Shown here: piece by piece, positions 37,100 to 48,800 of the stretch | Position numbering within the stretch: position 1 is the stretch's first letter | Layout: each line of letters begins with the position of its first letter | Assembly (NCBI GenBank): GCA_004154925.1 | Contig: QJNS01000037.1 | Coordinates: 248,001-312,000 of the forward strand | Origin: Monosporascus cannonballus | Lineage: Eukaryota; Ascomycota; Sordariomycetes; Xylariales | DNA length: 64,000 nt | Direction: 5' to 3' | Notes under the pieces: model-generated | The model's input: the letters and a program-made list of their open reading frames with translations, nothing else | Told to the model about the DNA's origin: nothing | Databases searched by the model: none | Position numbers and translations under genes: made by a program

Positions 37100-37870
37100 A
37101 CCAGGTTATTTAACAAAATTTTATCAAGGAATTAAGGAAAACTTTTAAACCCTTTAAACCAGAACTTTTCGACGGATCTTTAATTAAGTTATAATTGTTT
37201 TAGACTTAATGCCGAACCTATTTCGGGTATTTCTTTATTCGATTAAATACGTTTATTATATTAGTAGAATTCGTAATCGGATAACTTATTAAAGACGCTG
37301 TTATTTGGTTTAAGCCTGTTATAAAAAGGTAGGTTGTTTTGTTTATTAAAAAACGAAACCCGAAAATATTACGAATATATAACAATTACGAATAATTTAA
37401 GTAAACATTAACGAAAACTTTCGGAATTGTAAACGAAAAAACCAAAACTAAGATATAAATCCAGCAATTATAATAGAAAAGATTGGCATCCAGTTATAGC
37501 AGTACGTTTGTTCAATTAACTTTTAAGCTAAATTAAAAATAAAAAATAATAATAACCAAGTTTTTAAATAGTTCAAAAAAGGAAATCCGAGAGGAATTTT
37601 TTAAAATTGATTAAACTAACGATCTGTCAAATTATATCGTTATAGCAATTAAAATCGACGATCGATAATACGCCTAGTGCATTAAAAGTATCAAAGGAAA
37701 GAATAATAACAAACCTCGACATATGGTTAATACCAGTGTTTTTCTATGACATAACATTTATTACAGTATAAAACCCAAACTTATAAAACTAAAAGTTATT
37801 TACAAAAAGAACTAGAGCCAAACTAAGTGTTATAATTGCAACAAAATGGGACATAAGACAAAATAATATA
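37100..37870 (+). pseudogene. Gag relic of C3 with zinc knuckle
   Basis: Shares the Gag core with C2 (about 37150-37330). At 37828-37869 the frame reads KCYNCNKMGHKTK followed by a stop and Tyr where Gln-Cys is expected, that is a C-x2-C-x4-H-x4-C knuckle with only the last Cys mutated. Zinc knuckles bind the genomic RNA during packaging. Confidence 0.8.
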
Positions 37871-38839
37871 AGGCACCGAAAAAACCTCGTTAGAATAACT
37901 GGAAACCCGTACCCGAAGGATAAGCTGAAGAAAATCCCAAAAAATCGAAAATAAATTTATTAACATAATTGGGCTTTAATGCGTATTAGGCCTCCCATAA
38001 CGAAAAGTCCAACAGAAAATACGCAAAACCAGAAAATTAACTTAGTAAATCTTGCGAATATAACAAAAGAAATTACAAAGATAATTACGCAAATATCAGG
38101 ATTGGATAAAAGAAATCTGTCTCGGAACTCCTGATCGATATGGCATAATTCATGCCATATATTGTCGACGACGAGAATATTTTAATCACAAAAAATAAAA
38201 ATAATACATTTATAGAAAAATTACTGGTATGTACTATAAAGAATTCGATTTTCCAAACCGAAATGGGAATAATAAAAACAATAAATAAAAATATCGATAT
38301 GTTAGATTTATAACCCCGGGAGATACTTACTAGCTAGTCGAAGCAAAAACCTAGTACGAAAAGAAATAATGCATATAAGAAAACCTTTCTAATGATTGCG
38401 AATAATATAACTATTAAACGAAACAGAGTTAATCTAGCATATAATAAAACAATATTACCAAAAGGCTATTTTAAATCTCCATTTTTAATTAGCATTTATT
38501 ATAAACCCTACTAAAAAAGGTTATTAAGAAAAAATAGATTAATTTACAGACGAACTTTGAAACGATAATTTATACGACATATAATAGGATGCGGTCGAAA
38601 CTATTAGAGAACAATTTACTTAATAAGGGAAGAAATTATAATAAAACGAAAAATAATTGATGAAATTCGAAGACATAATACGCCGGCAACAATAACAAAT
38701 ATAACAGTTTAACGCGTTATATATAAAAACATAAACAAGGTTCGACAAATACGAATAGAAATTAAAAAAATTACTTATAAAAAAGTCGTAAGATAATAAA
38801 ACTCAAAGGAATTAAAAAACCTCGTAAGAATGATTTTAA

Positions 38840-39060
38840 ATATAAGGAAAAAGCCGTTAATAACCTTATTACTTTGGATATACGAATTAAAACGCACTGG
38901 TATACCGCAATGGTAGATTACGGAGTTTTGAGGAAAAACTATATTGTACCGGATATAGTTAATAAGCTTAGATTACTATGAAAATATAAGTTAAAATCTT
39001 ATATAGCGACAAATGCCGAAGGTTAGGAATTCGCTTACGATAACAAGAAAATCATACGCG
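38840..39060 (+). pseudogene. Aspartic protease relic of C3
   Basis: Reads HWYTAMVDYGVLRKNYIVPD then IVNKLRLL, matching the pattern in which the catalytic motif D-(S/T/C)-G-A is followed by F-I-x-P. The residue after Asp is Tyr. Would cleave the Gag-Pol precursor. Confidence 0.65.
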
Positions 39061-39114
39061 AAATTAATCACCTTAAGATTTTTGTTTAAGAACGATACCA
39101 AATAGTTAATTTCG

Positions 39115-39291
39115 TGTGAGATAAGCGAGGGTGCGACGCTAACCACAAGACTAAAAGATCAGCAATTCCAAACCCTTCTGGGCTATATCAGCAACTACTT
39201 ACTTTTCTTGATATTTGGAGACATCTTATCAGGATATTTGGGGCCCTGTTCTAGCCCTTTTGGCTAGTTCTAGAGGCTGCGTTATCTTACA
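39115..39291. repeat. Solo LTR, 177 bp, unmutated, in C3
   Basis: Begins TGTGAGATAA and ends TTATCTTACA (10-bp nearly perfect inverted ends), flanked by perfect TSD TTTCG (39110-39114 / 39292-39296). Base composition is normal in contrast to the surrounding RIP-altered DNA. The family is not otherwise present in the window. A MITE with a 5-bp TSD is the alternative. Confidence 0.75.
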
Positions 39292-39299
39292 TTTCGATA

Positions 39300-41362
39300 T
39301 CGTTTTATTTTGAAATTACGATATGGTCTTAGGATTATTACGGATACGCCAGTACGGAATCTTAATTAATAAAAGAACTAGTTAAATAAAGTTCATCTTA
39401 TACTTTTTTAACGGGCAAAAAAAAGAATTAAGATTTTAATATTCGATCGAAAATGGCGACGAATGTACGCATAAGGATACGACAGAAACCTTACTACCCA
39501 AAGAAAAAAGATATAAAACAATAAGTATTAAAAAATAGAACATATTATTATTATTATTAAAACGAAATTAAAGTAATTAAACGACGATTTAAAGTAATAA
39601 CTCTAAAAGTCAATAAGTCTAACTAATATGCTATTAAAATACTACCGATATAAGTAACTTTTTAAAAAAGAGCTCGATACGAAATTATTAGAATATAGCG
39701 AATAAGATTATGAAATAATCCTTAAAAAAGAATTTTTGACAAAGTTTGACTTTATATACAACCTTAACGAAAATGAATTGCGCGTTTTTAGAAAATAGCT
39801 AAAAGATTGGTTATAAAGAATAAATTTGACCTTTAAAGTTATTAGCAGGTTAGGTAATGTTTTTCGTACTAAAAAAATCGAAAGATTACGACTTATAGTT
39901 AATTACCGATAATTAAATAATATCACTATTAAAGATCGAATATTATTACCTTGAATTACAGAAATAAAAACCCGATTTTACAGAACTAAATATTTTATAA
40001 TATCCGATCTTAAAAATAGATATAACCTTATTTGGATTAAAAAAGAATACGAATGGAAAACAGCCTTTAGAACAAAATAGGAACTGTTTGAATATTTGGT
40101 GATATTAATAAGATTTATGAATTTACTGGCAATCTTCTAGCGGATAGTTAATTATATATCACAAAAATATCTTGATGTTTTTGTCGTTTGCTATCTCGAC
40201 CATATTTGTATTTTCTTAGAAACAGAAAAAGCATATATAAAATACGTTTCCAAAGTTTTTTAAAATGTATAAAATTCAAGATTACGTATTAACGCAAAAA
40301 AAATATTAGATTTACGTATAAAAAATGGAATATCTAGGACATATTATTACATTAGAATATATCAGGATGGACCTTAAGAAAATTGAAGTAATTATAGAAT
40401 GGCGGACGTTAATAACGGTTAAGAAAGTACAAATATTCTTTGAATTTGCTAATTATTATAAGAAGTTTATTTAGAATATTAGCAGAATAATTATACCTTT
40501 ACTTAATCTTACGAAAAGAAAGTTTAAATAAACGATCGAAATAAAAAAAGCGTTTTAGGATATTAAGAATATAACTATTAACAAGCCAATATTAATTATA
40601 TACGATTTAACCCGCCCTGCTAAGCTAAAAACGGATATTTCGGATTACGCGTTAGGTATAGTAATCGGATAAGGAGATAATTAAGGCAAACTATGCTATA
40701 TTATATTTTTCTTATATAAAATAAAAAGAACCGAGTTTACTTACGGCATTCCAGATAAGGAATTTATGGGCATTATTATGGCTTTTTAAGAGTTTAAGCA
40801 TTTCTTAAAGGGAACTTTATACTAAGTTAAGATTTATACGGATTATCACAATTTTACCCGATTTATTACAATTAGAAAATTTATAGAACGATAGTTTCGT
40901 TATGCCGAAAAATTGGCGAACTTCGACTTTGTTATGATTTATAAAAAAAAAGCTTAGAAAACGGTAGAGCCGATATTTTAAATAGGTAATTAAAATTCGA
41001 AAAGAAATGAGTTAAATTAAGCTATATAATTTTCGATATTATTATAAAAGAATATTTACGCCCGTGATAAATTGCGATAATTCGGACAGTCCCTTTTGAT
41101 ATACCTTAAAAAGTCCAGCAATATAATGATAGTTTTTCAAAAAAACTAAAAAACAGACAAGATATAAATTCTAGAAGAATATAAGAAGAATTTAGTACAA
41201 GATATACATAAATATCAGCTATATAGATATCTAAGGCCTTATAAAACTCTAAAACGGCTTTAACGTATATATCCCTTTCTTGAAATAAAATTAACGATGT
41301 AGAAAGTAATTTAGCAATGCGTCGTTTGCGCTAGAACAAAGGTTCGATGACATAAGCCATAC
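39300..41362 (+). pseudogene. RT/RNase H relic of C3
   Basis: The frame around 40150-40210 reads LDVFVVCYLDHICIFL, the RT active site with YLDD changed to YLDH. FRIEYIWISRWT-like text is not usable, but RNase H (IPDKEFMGIIMAF at about 40750-40790) is well preserved, with Asp, Lys and Glu of the D-K-E-L/F-x-A/G-I motif. Continues to the second solo LTR. Confidence 0.7.
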
Positions 41363-41486
41363 TGTCACAGTCCTAAGTGGCATCTTGTAGGTATATAGGG
41401 CAGAACAAGGCGGTCAGGGCTCGACCTGACAACGTTCCACTTTTAGTGGTGTAATCGCTAGACTCTAGTTCTTCTGTGCCGTAACA
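41363..41486. repeat. Solo LTR, 124 bp, unmutated, in C3
   Basis: Begins TGTCACAGTCC, ends GTGCCGTAACA, flanked by perfect TSD CATAC (41358-41362 / 41487-41491). Removing it restores the alignment with C2 at about 34850. GC-normal. The family is otherwise absent from the window. Confidence 0.75.
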
Positions 41487-41499
41487 CATACGGAGAGTT

Positions 41500-42560
41500 A
41501 TAGCTATTAGTAGTCGTAAAGCGACCATGGTATTTAGTTACATTCGATTTTATTACCAAATTTCTCATATCAAAAAATCCAATTATAGGAATATATTACG
41601 ATAGCATTTTCGTAATTATCAATCGTTTTACAAAATTTCTTATTTTCTACAATATTAAAAAAATATAAACGCCGAAAAACTAGCGTATATTTTCTTCAGA
41701 TACATTGTCAATATATACAGATTATTAATAAAATGTATCTTAAACAAAGAATTAAATTTTATATCTAAGTTTTAGCGAAGCTTAATAATACAAATCGGCC
41801 TAAACCACAAGTTATTTAGCATTTTCAAATCGTAAATAAGCGGACAAATAAAATTAATACACCAAACTTTGAAAATTTACTTGGGATAATGTATTAATTA
41901 CTAATCATATAATTAGGTTATATTACCAGTTATTACGTAAATATTAAAACAATATTTGCGAATGCGCAAATTGGTTTTATTCCAAAAGTTTATAGAAAAG
42001 CACGTAATAATGGTTTAATTAATTTTAAAATAATCCTTAAATCGGAATAGCTATAATAGCTGTACCAAAAAATAAAAACAGAATTAGAATTCGTATATAA
42101 TTAGATAAGCAAATACTATAACCAAAAAAGGTTAAAAGGATTAATTTTCGAAAAAGGGAAAATATTTTTTTTAATTACAAAAAACATCCAAATAAAACTA
42201 CCTAATAAAAAATTCGATTTTAAGTATATCGGTCCATACAATTTCGCTCAAAAAGAATCTTAGAAAATAAGTATTACCTGGAATTTCTACCTAAGGTTAA
42301 ATTCTATCCAGTTTTCTATATTTCCTTGCTCGAATTAGCAGTAGATATTATCGTAATGCGCAAAAGACAAAACGATATGGAAATGAAAAACGAATAAGTA
42401 TATATAGTGGAGAAGATATTCGATATACGAAAACAAAACGGATTTACTCAGTATCTAATTAAATGAAAAAAGTACTCGCATTTCGAAAATATCTAGGAAT
42501 TTGCCGAAAACCTTATTGGCGCCCAGGGTCTATTAAAAAACTTTTATGAATAATGGCGGA
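41500..42560 (+). pseudogene. Integrase and chromodomain relic of C3
   Basis: Integrase segment IFVIINRFTKFLIFYN at about 41605-41655 has lost the first catalytic Asp (Asn). The C-terminal part and a chromodomain (about 42390-42560; EKIFDIRKQNGFTQYLIK, then KSTRISKI) follow. Same order as C2 and C4. Confidence 0.7.
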
Positions 42561-42639
42561 ATTACCGAAAATAATCGCGTCCTAGGTTACGTCTATAATG
42601 GGGTTGGAGGAATAAAATTATTCAGAAAATACGGCGCGA

Positions 42640-43145
42640 AACTCGGTTTTTAGGCGTTCGTACTCCGCTTCCAAACGATTAGCTTTTCTTCTGCTTTTTT
42701 AATTTATCTAGAGATTAATGGCCTCGGTTAATTATTTTTACACCCTTTTTACGAAAAAAATCTTGTTAAATACAAAAGCGTTCCAAACGGGATAACATTT
42801 CGTTTAAGCGATAAAATACGATTAATAACTTTTAACAAATATTACGAAAATATTAACGGGCGGAAAATATTTTTTAACTGCAAATATTTTATTTCCTTGT
42901 TAATATTATTCAAAAATAAAAAAAGGAATATCGGGATTATCGTAATAACATTTTTAAGATATATTATAAATAACGTCTAACATTATTAAATACAATATAT
43001 AAATTACTAACGCGGAAATAAGGTATATAACGCATAACTTTAAAACCGGAATTAAAGAAGAAACGAATTAAGGTTTTGCGTTTTTCTTTTTCATTAATAC
43101 GTTTGCGATTCTTAATAATTCGGCTAGACATAATGATAGACAAGG
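42640..43145 (-). pseudogene. Antisense ORF of C3
   Basis: Begins at ATG 43135 with MSSRIIKNRKRINEKEKRKT, then a segment with RIP-mutated Cys positions (VMRYIPYFRVSNLYIVFNN). The following part breaks frame. It is at the same site as the antisense ORFs of A, C2, C5 and C6, although its N-terminal sequence differs from theirs. Confidence 0.4.
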
Positions 43146-43198
43146 GAAAAGCTTACCAGAAAAATCTTAAAAGCAAGATTTGAGGAGAAAGGAAATCG

Positions 43199-43579
43199 TG
43201 TTATGACCCAACCAAAGAAAGGTCTCAGAAACGGTTACTTGGTGACCAAAATAGGACCCAAGTAGGTCGAAACCACGTGATATGGATCCGAAGTGATCCA
43301 AGGGATCCAACGGGATCTATGTAGTTATCCGGTATGGATCCGGAATGATCCAAGGGATTTAACGAGATTTGTGAGAAGATATATACGTTTATTAATTCCA
43401 TAATTTAGATAACATTAGTTTGCAATATATATCAATAACGATTCGTTACCTAAAACGCCCTTGGTATTACGAAACGTAATACGTTATTATATTTATTGTT
43501 TAGAATCCCACGATACTCCTGCTAAGATAAACCCGTACGACCAAGGTTTAAGAGTTGGTTAAACCGCCTAGCCGTCACA
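43199..43579 (+). repeat. 3' LTR of C3 (381 bp, type 1)
   Basis: Begins TGTTATGACCCAACC and ends TAGCCGTCACA. Two copies of the 52-bp unit. GC-richer and much less mutated than its 433-bp partner. Confidence 0.92.
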
Positions 43580-43584
43580 GTACG

Positions 43585-44165
43585 CTGGTTGAATTCGGAA
43601 TCGAACGCATTATTGCTAATATTAATCTGGCTCTGCGACTTGGCAAAAAGAAGGGGTTAGAATATATGTTACGTCTCAGCGTACCGAAATATGGATTTAA
43701 TTATTACGTTATGAGGGCTCATAAACTGTCAGATCTTGAAATGCCGAAAAACGTAAGGCCCTATATTATAGCGAAATATTATCAGGTTTTAAATTTTACA
43801 TACTCCCCCAACTAAGAAATACTTAAAGCTGGAAAATATTTTATATTATCGAAAAATATTTTATAACTTAATAAGTATTTTTAAAACATTTTTTAAAGGC
43901 GGCAATAAATTTTATATTATTATAGCACTTAAAAAGTAACCGGCATATTAATCAAATTCGAAATCGCACGCCTTATTATTAATATTAATCTGGCTTTAGA
44001 ACTTAACAAAAAAATGGTTAAAATATATATTATATCTTAACGCACCAAAATACGGATTTAATTACGGCATTATAAGGGCTTATAACTGTTAGATCCTGAA
44101 ATGTCGAAAAATATGAAGCCCCACATTACGGCGGGACACTATCAGGTCTTAAATCTCACACCAGC
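43585..44165 (+). repeat. Tandem array of about 362-bp units, right part
   Basis: Continuation of the array at 21604-22188. Unit marks occur at 43727 and 44087 (period 360). An 80-codon frame beginning in the C3 LTR end and running to 43815 (VEFGIERIIANINLALRLGK, MLRLSVPKYGFNYYVM) is open in this unit only, so coding capacity is doubtful. Confidence 0.8.
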
Positions 44166-44387
44166 CCCAGCTTGGGCAGCATGCTGCCACCCCTAATCCA
44201 GGCAATTGAAAACTTACTGCAGTACCTAGAAGTCTGGTTATCTGATGGGTGGAGAAGGCGGTCTGACCAATAAGAACATCTGATTCTATTGGTGCTTCAT
44301 AAGTTTCAATTGCCTGCCCCAATCCGGGTACTTGTCGAGGAGCCGCGACACCGTTGGGATAGGGTTTGCAATGAGTACCCAAATGGG
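44166..44387. other. GC-normal flank between array and C4
   Basis: Unmutated unique-looking sequence with a short inverted repeat (GGCAATTGAAA ... TTTCAATTGCC). The ORFs here (44149-44490 minus, 44289-44474 plus) run into the C4 LTR and are not called as genes. Confidence 0.4.
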
Positions 44388-44755
44388 TGTTATGACCTAA
44401 CCAAGGGAGGGTCTCGGAAACGGTCATTCGATGACCAAAACAGGGCCCAAGTGGGTCAGAAGTACGTGATATGAATCCGGAGTGATCCAAGGGATTTAAC
44501 GGGATCTACGCAGTTATGCAAATAGATCCGGAATAATCCAAAGGATTTAACAGAATTTAAAAAAATATATATAATTATTATTTCAATAATTTAAATAATT
44601 TCAGTTTATAATAATAATTCGTTACCTATGGCACTTTTGGAATTACGAAACGTAATACGTTATTGTATTTATTATTTAAATTCTTACGATATTTTTATTA
44701 ATATAAACACGTACGATTAAAATTTAATAATGAATTAAACCCTTTAGCCGTTATA
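44388..44755 (+). repeat. 5' LTR of C4 (368 bp, type 1)
   Basis: Begins TGTTATGACCTAACC, ends TTTAGCCGTTATA. The first 100 bp are almost unmutated, the right half is heavily mutated. Confidence 0.9.
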
Positions 44756-45281
44756 CGTTATAAATTTTTATTTAAGAATACCGTTAAACTTTAAATAATA
44801 TCGATTAACGTTATGTTTATAAGCAAATAGCTCGAATAACTTATTTATCAAATCCTTGATTACCCGGATATTAGAATGAAATCCGAGGAGGAAAAAAAAC
44901 ATTATTTTTCTCGCGAAAAAGTTCTTCGACGACTGGATGCTATAAATAAACGCATTTTTCAGATCGAGAAAAATAATAATAACTTTACGACGTCCTTTTA
45001 AACCGCCCATAAAAAGCGTAAGAAAAAAGGAAAAACTTTCGAAACCGGGAAACTTTTTCGAATAAACTAAGTTATGTTGCTGAATTTTATCAAGAAACTA
45101 AAAAAGTTTTTACATTTTCCAAACCAGACTTTTTCGACTGAATTTCGATTAAGTTATAATTGTTTTGAACTTAATGCCAAATATATTTCGGGTATTTTCC
45201 TATTTAATTAATTACGCTTATTGTACGAATTAAATTTGTAATTGAACGATTTATTAAAAACGCAATTATTTAATTTAAACA

Positions 45282-46794
45282 TGTTACGGGCCAAGGGCCC
45301 TAGTGGAAAGATTAGCGTAACGTTAATCCCGTGGCTTCTATATATATGATTAATTGCTCCTACGTATTTTCTTAGTTATTCCCTAAATTTCTTAATAAAC
45401 CTATTATAGCTTATATTTTTAGTTATTCCGTATGCAGCCTTTTACATATTAAGAAATCTCCTTTTTCGCAAACGGTCCGTCGCTATAACAAATACGCCAA
45501 TATTACGTACCCGTTATTCGTATGCAGCTTATTCGCTATAAATACCGAAAAACCGCGCTATTAGGTTTTACGAATCGTTCGCGAATTATAAGGCCGTAAA
45601 AATTACAACGCTTAAAAATTCGAAATAAATGGAAAATTATTCGTTAATTAAAAGGCAATCGACAATAATCGTACGTAACTTTTTTATATTTAAGGAGCCC
45701 TTAACCGTTAACTTTAAAAATCGACGTTTTTGCTATATATGCAAAAAGCCTTAAAAAAGCCGAATTTCTAAATTTTTTTAAACTATATTGCCGTTACTTT
45801 AAAAACACTTAATAAAAAATAAAAAATTAATTAACGCTTAATTAAGTCACGTTAATGCAATACTTAAACGGCGTCCGAATACGGTTTTATATTCGAAAAT
45901 ATTTTTTACCAAGCCGGAAAAAACGAATAGCCGGATAAAACCAAAATTTTCCTATGAATTTCGAACTTTAACGCCGAAATAAAAAAATTAATTAAATTAC
46001 GAAAAATAACCTGATATTTGAAAAAGGTTTACGTAGCCTTTTCGCCGTTCGGAAATATTGTTTTTAACGGCCCTTACCCCGGCGCGTTTGCGCGTAATAA
46101 TTTTCCAGTTAGAAAGCGATATTATAGAAAATATAAAGATTAATACGTTAGCCGTTAATTATTAACGTAAGTACCGCTGGCAAACGGAAAGGCGTTATTT
46201 AAAGTATAACGAAACGGGACATTTTCGGAAGAATTATCCTAAAGGGAAGGAAATTACCGTCCGACATATTGGTGTTAATAAGGCCTTAAAGGCTTCGTTA
46301 TTGCTTAAACGATAAAAAACAACCGCGGAAATGTTCGATAAAGCTCAGAAAAACCTAAATAAGCTTAACGTTTATAAAATATTAAAAAGATTAGCAAAAA
46401 AAAACTTTGTGGAAAGTAACCTAAAGATATAAAGTTGATAACTCGTAACGCGCCAAAAACGAACGGACGTAAAGTACGCGGCATAGTTTTCTCGTAACTG
46501 TCGGAAAGCTTTTCGGATTAGGATTTGCGAATATTACCGCCTTAAAATAAAGTCCTTAAAAAGGTACTACAAATAAATATTTGCCGTATAACGAAAAAAA
46601 GCAAAGATTAAATTTAAAGAAAGGGGTTATATTACGGGCTACGGGCTCTAGTAAAGGGATTAACGTAAAGTTAATCCCGTGGCTCCTATATATATAGCTA
46701 GCTGCTACCACGCATTTTCTTCGCTGTTCCCTAGATTTCTTAATAAACCTGTTGTGGCCCATATCCGTAGCTATTACGTATGCAGCCCCTTACA
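45282..46794 (+). mobile_element. Gag-only LTR element, copy 1 (1513 bp)
   Basis: LTRs 45282-45445 and 46629-46794 (164 and 166 bp), TSD-like AAACA/AAACC (45277-45281 / 46795-46799), and a purine tract (AAAGAAGGGG, 46616-46625) just before the 3' LTR. The interrupted C4 sequence rejoins to match C3 near 37306. The internal 1.18 kb carries a Gag-like frame with a zinc knuckle and no RT, protease or integrase. Non-autonomous; some other element must have supplied pol. Confidence 0.85.
46040..46320 (+). pseudogene. Gag relic with zinc knuckle, copy 1
   Basis: The frame reads RSEILFLTALTPARLRVIIF, QLESDIIENIKINTLAVNY, then a zinc knuckle at 46196-46237: YLKYNETGHFRKNY, a C-x2-C-x4-H-x4-C motif with all three Cys changed to Tyr, followed by PKGKEITVRHIG. 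Upstream parts (45450-46040) probably belong to the same Gag but are too degraded to define. Confidence 0.7.
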
Positions 46795-48800
46795 AAACCT
46801 ATAATAAAAAAAGTACGTTATTTTATTAATCGAAAAACGAAGCCTAAAAATAATATAAATTTATAGCGATTACGCATAGTTCGAATAAGAATTAACAAAG
46901 GTTTTCGGAATAATAAACGAAAAAAATAAAAGCCGAAATGCAAATTTAATAATTACGATAAAAGAATTACTATCTAATTACGGTAATACGCTAATTTAAT
47001 TAATAACTAAGTTGAACTAAGGATAAAAAGCATTAATAACTAAGTTTTTTAACGGCTTAAAAATATAAAAGGAATTTTTTAAGCTTAATTGGCCCAATTA
47101 TTTATTAAATTATATTATTATAGCAGTTAAAATTAAGGATTAACAATATATATAACATAGTAGAGGTATTAAAAAAATAATAATAAATTACGATATATAG
47201 CTAATATTAACGTTTTTCGATATAACAACAGTTTTTACGGTATAAAACTGAAACCTATAAAATTAAGAACTACTTATAAAAAAGATTAAAGCTAAACTAA
47301 ATATTATAATTACAACAAAATAAGATATAAAAGAACATAATATAAAGCAGCTAAAAAACCCTATTAAAATAACTGAAAACCAATATTTAAAAATTAATCC
47401 AAAAATAATAAAAATAACGGAAGCAAATTTATTAACATATTTCAGGCTAAATATATACCAGGTACCTTATGGCGAAAGGTCCAATAAGAACCATTACAAC
47501 AAAAATTTGAACGAAAAATACGAAAAGCCAAAAAGCCGGCTTAAAAAATATCGCAAACATGACAAAAAGAATTATAACAATAATTTCGTAAATACCAAAA
47601 TTAAACAAAAAATATTTATCACGATACTCCCGATCGATATGGCAAAATATACGTTATATATTGTGAATAACGAAAATATCCCGATTACGAAAAATAAAAA
47701 TAATATATTTATGAATAAATTATCTATATGTATTACTAAAGATTCGATTTTTTATATCGTATCAGAAATAATGAAAATGATAAGTAATAATATCGATTTT
47801 TTCAAACCATAATCCTAAAAAATATTCAGTAACTGGCCGAAATAAAAGGATAACCCGAAAAAAAATAATACCCGCAAAAAAATCTTTTTTATTATTTTTA
47901 ATAATATAATTACCAATCCAAAAAGGAATTTAACGTACGATAAAAACCCATTACCAAAAAGTTATTACGGATTTTTATTTTAAGTTAATATTTACTATAA
48001 ATCCTTATGAAAAAGAATTATTAAAAAATACGTTAATTTACAGAAAAACTCTGGAATAATAATTAAAATAACGCATAATAAACGATAATTATAAATATAC
48101 AAAAACAATTAATTCAATAAGAAACAAAACTATAATAAAACTAAAAGTAATTAATACAGTTCGAAGGAATAATACGCCGACAACAACGACAAATATAGCA
48201 GCTTAACGCGTTAAACGAAAAAATATAAAAAGAATTCGATAAATTCGAGCAAAAATTAAAAAAAAAGGTTACTTATAAAAAACCGCAGAATTACGAAATA
48301 TAAAGGAATTAAAGGGAATTTTTACAAAAGGTTTTAAACATAATAATAAAAGCCGTTAATAATTTTATTACTTGAGATATACATATCGAAACGTATTAAT
48401 ATACCGTAATAAAAAATTATAAAGCTTTAAGCGTAAATTATATTGTACCAAATACGAATAATAAGTTTAAATTATTATGGAAATATAAGTTAAAGCCTTA
48501 TATAATAATAAATGCCGAAAGTTAGTCATTCGTTTATAATAACGGAAAGGTTATATACAAAATTAATTACTTCGAACTGTTTATTTAAGGATAACACCAG
48601 ATTATGAATTTCGACATCGTTTTATTCGAGAATTACTATATAATCTTAAGATTATTATAAATACGTTAATACGAAATTTTAATTAACGGAAAAACGGGCC
48701 ATATAAAGTTTATTTTACTTTTTATTAATCAACGCAAAAAAGAGAAATTAAAATCTTAATATTCGATTGTTAATAACGACAAATATAGGTATAAGGATAC

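Larger units (their letters stand above)
22189..43579 (+). mobile_element. Chromovirus C3, host of a two-level nest
   Basis: Plus-strand Ty3/gypsy element with LTRs 22189-22621 and 43199-43579 and perfect TSD GTACG (22184-22188 / 43580-43584). Its internal region is split: about 97 bp at 22622-22718, then C2, then 36890-43198. With nested elements removed the internal part is about 6.1 kb, equal to that of C2. It carries gag with zinc knuckle, protease, RT, RNase H, integrase, chromodomain and an antisense ORF. Two short solo LTRs (39115, 41363) are inserted in it. Confidence 0.9.
44756..48800 (+). pseudogene. Gag-protease relic of C4
   Basis: Gag core at about 45110-45280, then interrupted by the 45282-46794 element, resuming at 46795. 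The zinc-knuckle region near 47295 is mutated (YYNYNKIRYK-like). An open stretch 47507-47812 (KSRLKKYRKHDKKNYNNNFV, ILPIDMAKYTLYIVNNENIP) belongs to the Gag C-terminal part and has homologues at 24360 and 38050. Protease follows at about 48360-48500. Confidence 0.65.

Noticed and set aside
39115..39291. MITE interpretation of the 177-bp insertion
   Set aside because: Starts TG and ends CA with a 5-bp TSD, as for LTRs; a MITE remains possible but is less economical.
44149..44490. 113-codon minus ORF and 61-codon plus ORF between array and C4
   Set aside because: Both run across the junction with the C4 LTR, so they are created by the insertion.
46556..46762. 68-codon minus ORFs at 46556-46762 and 52962-53168
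   Set aside because: Similar to each other only because both span the same LTR of the Gag-only element and end within it; no independent support.
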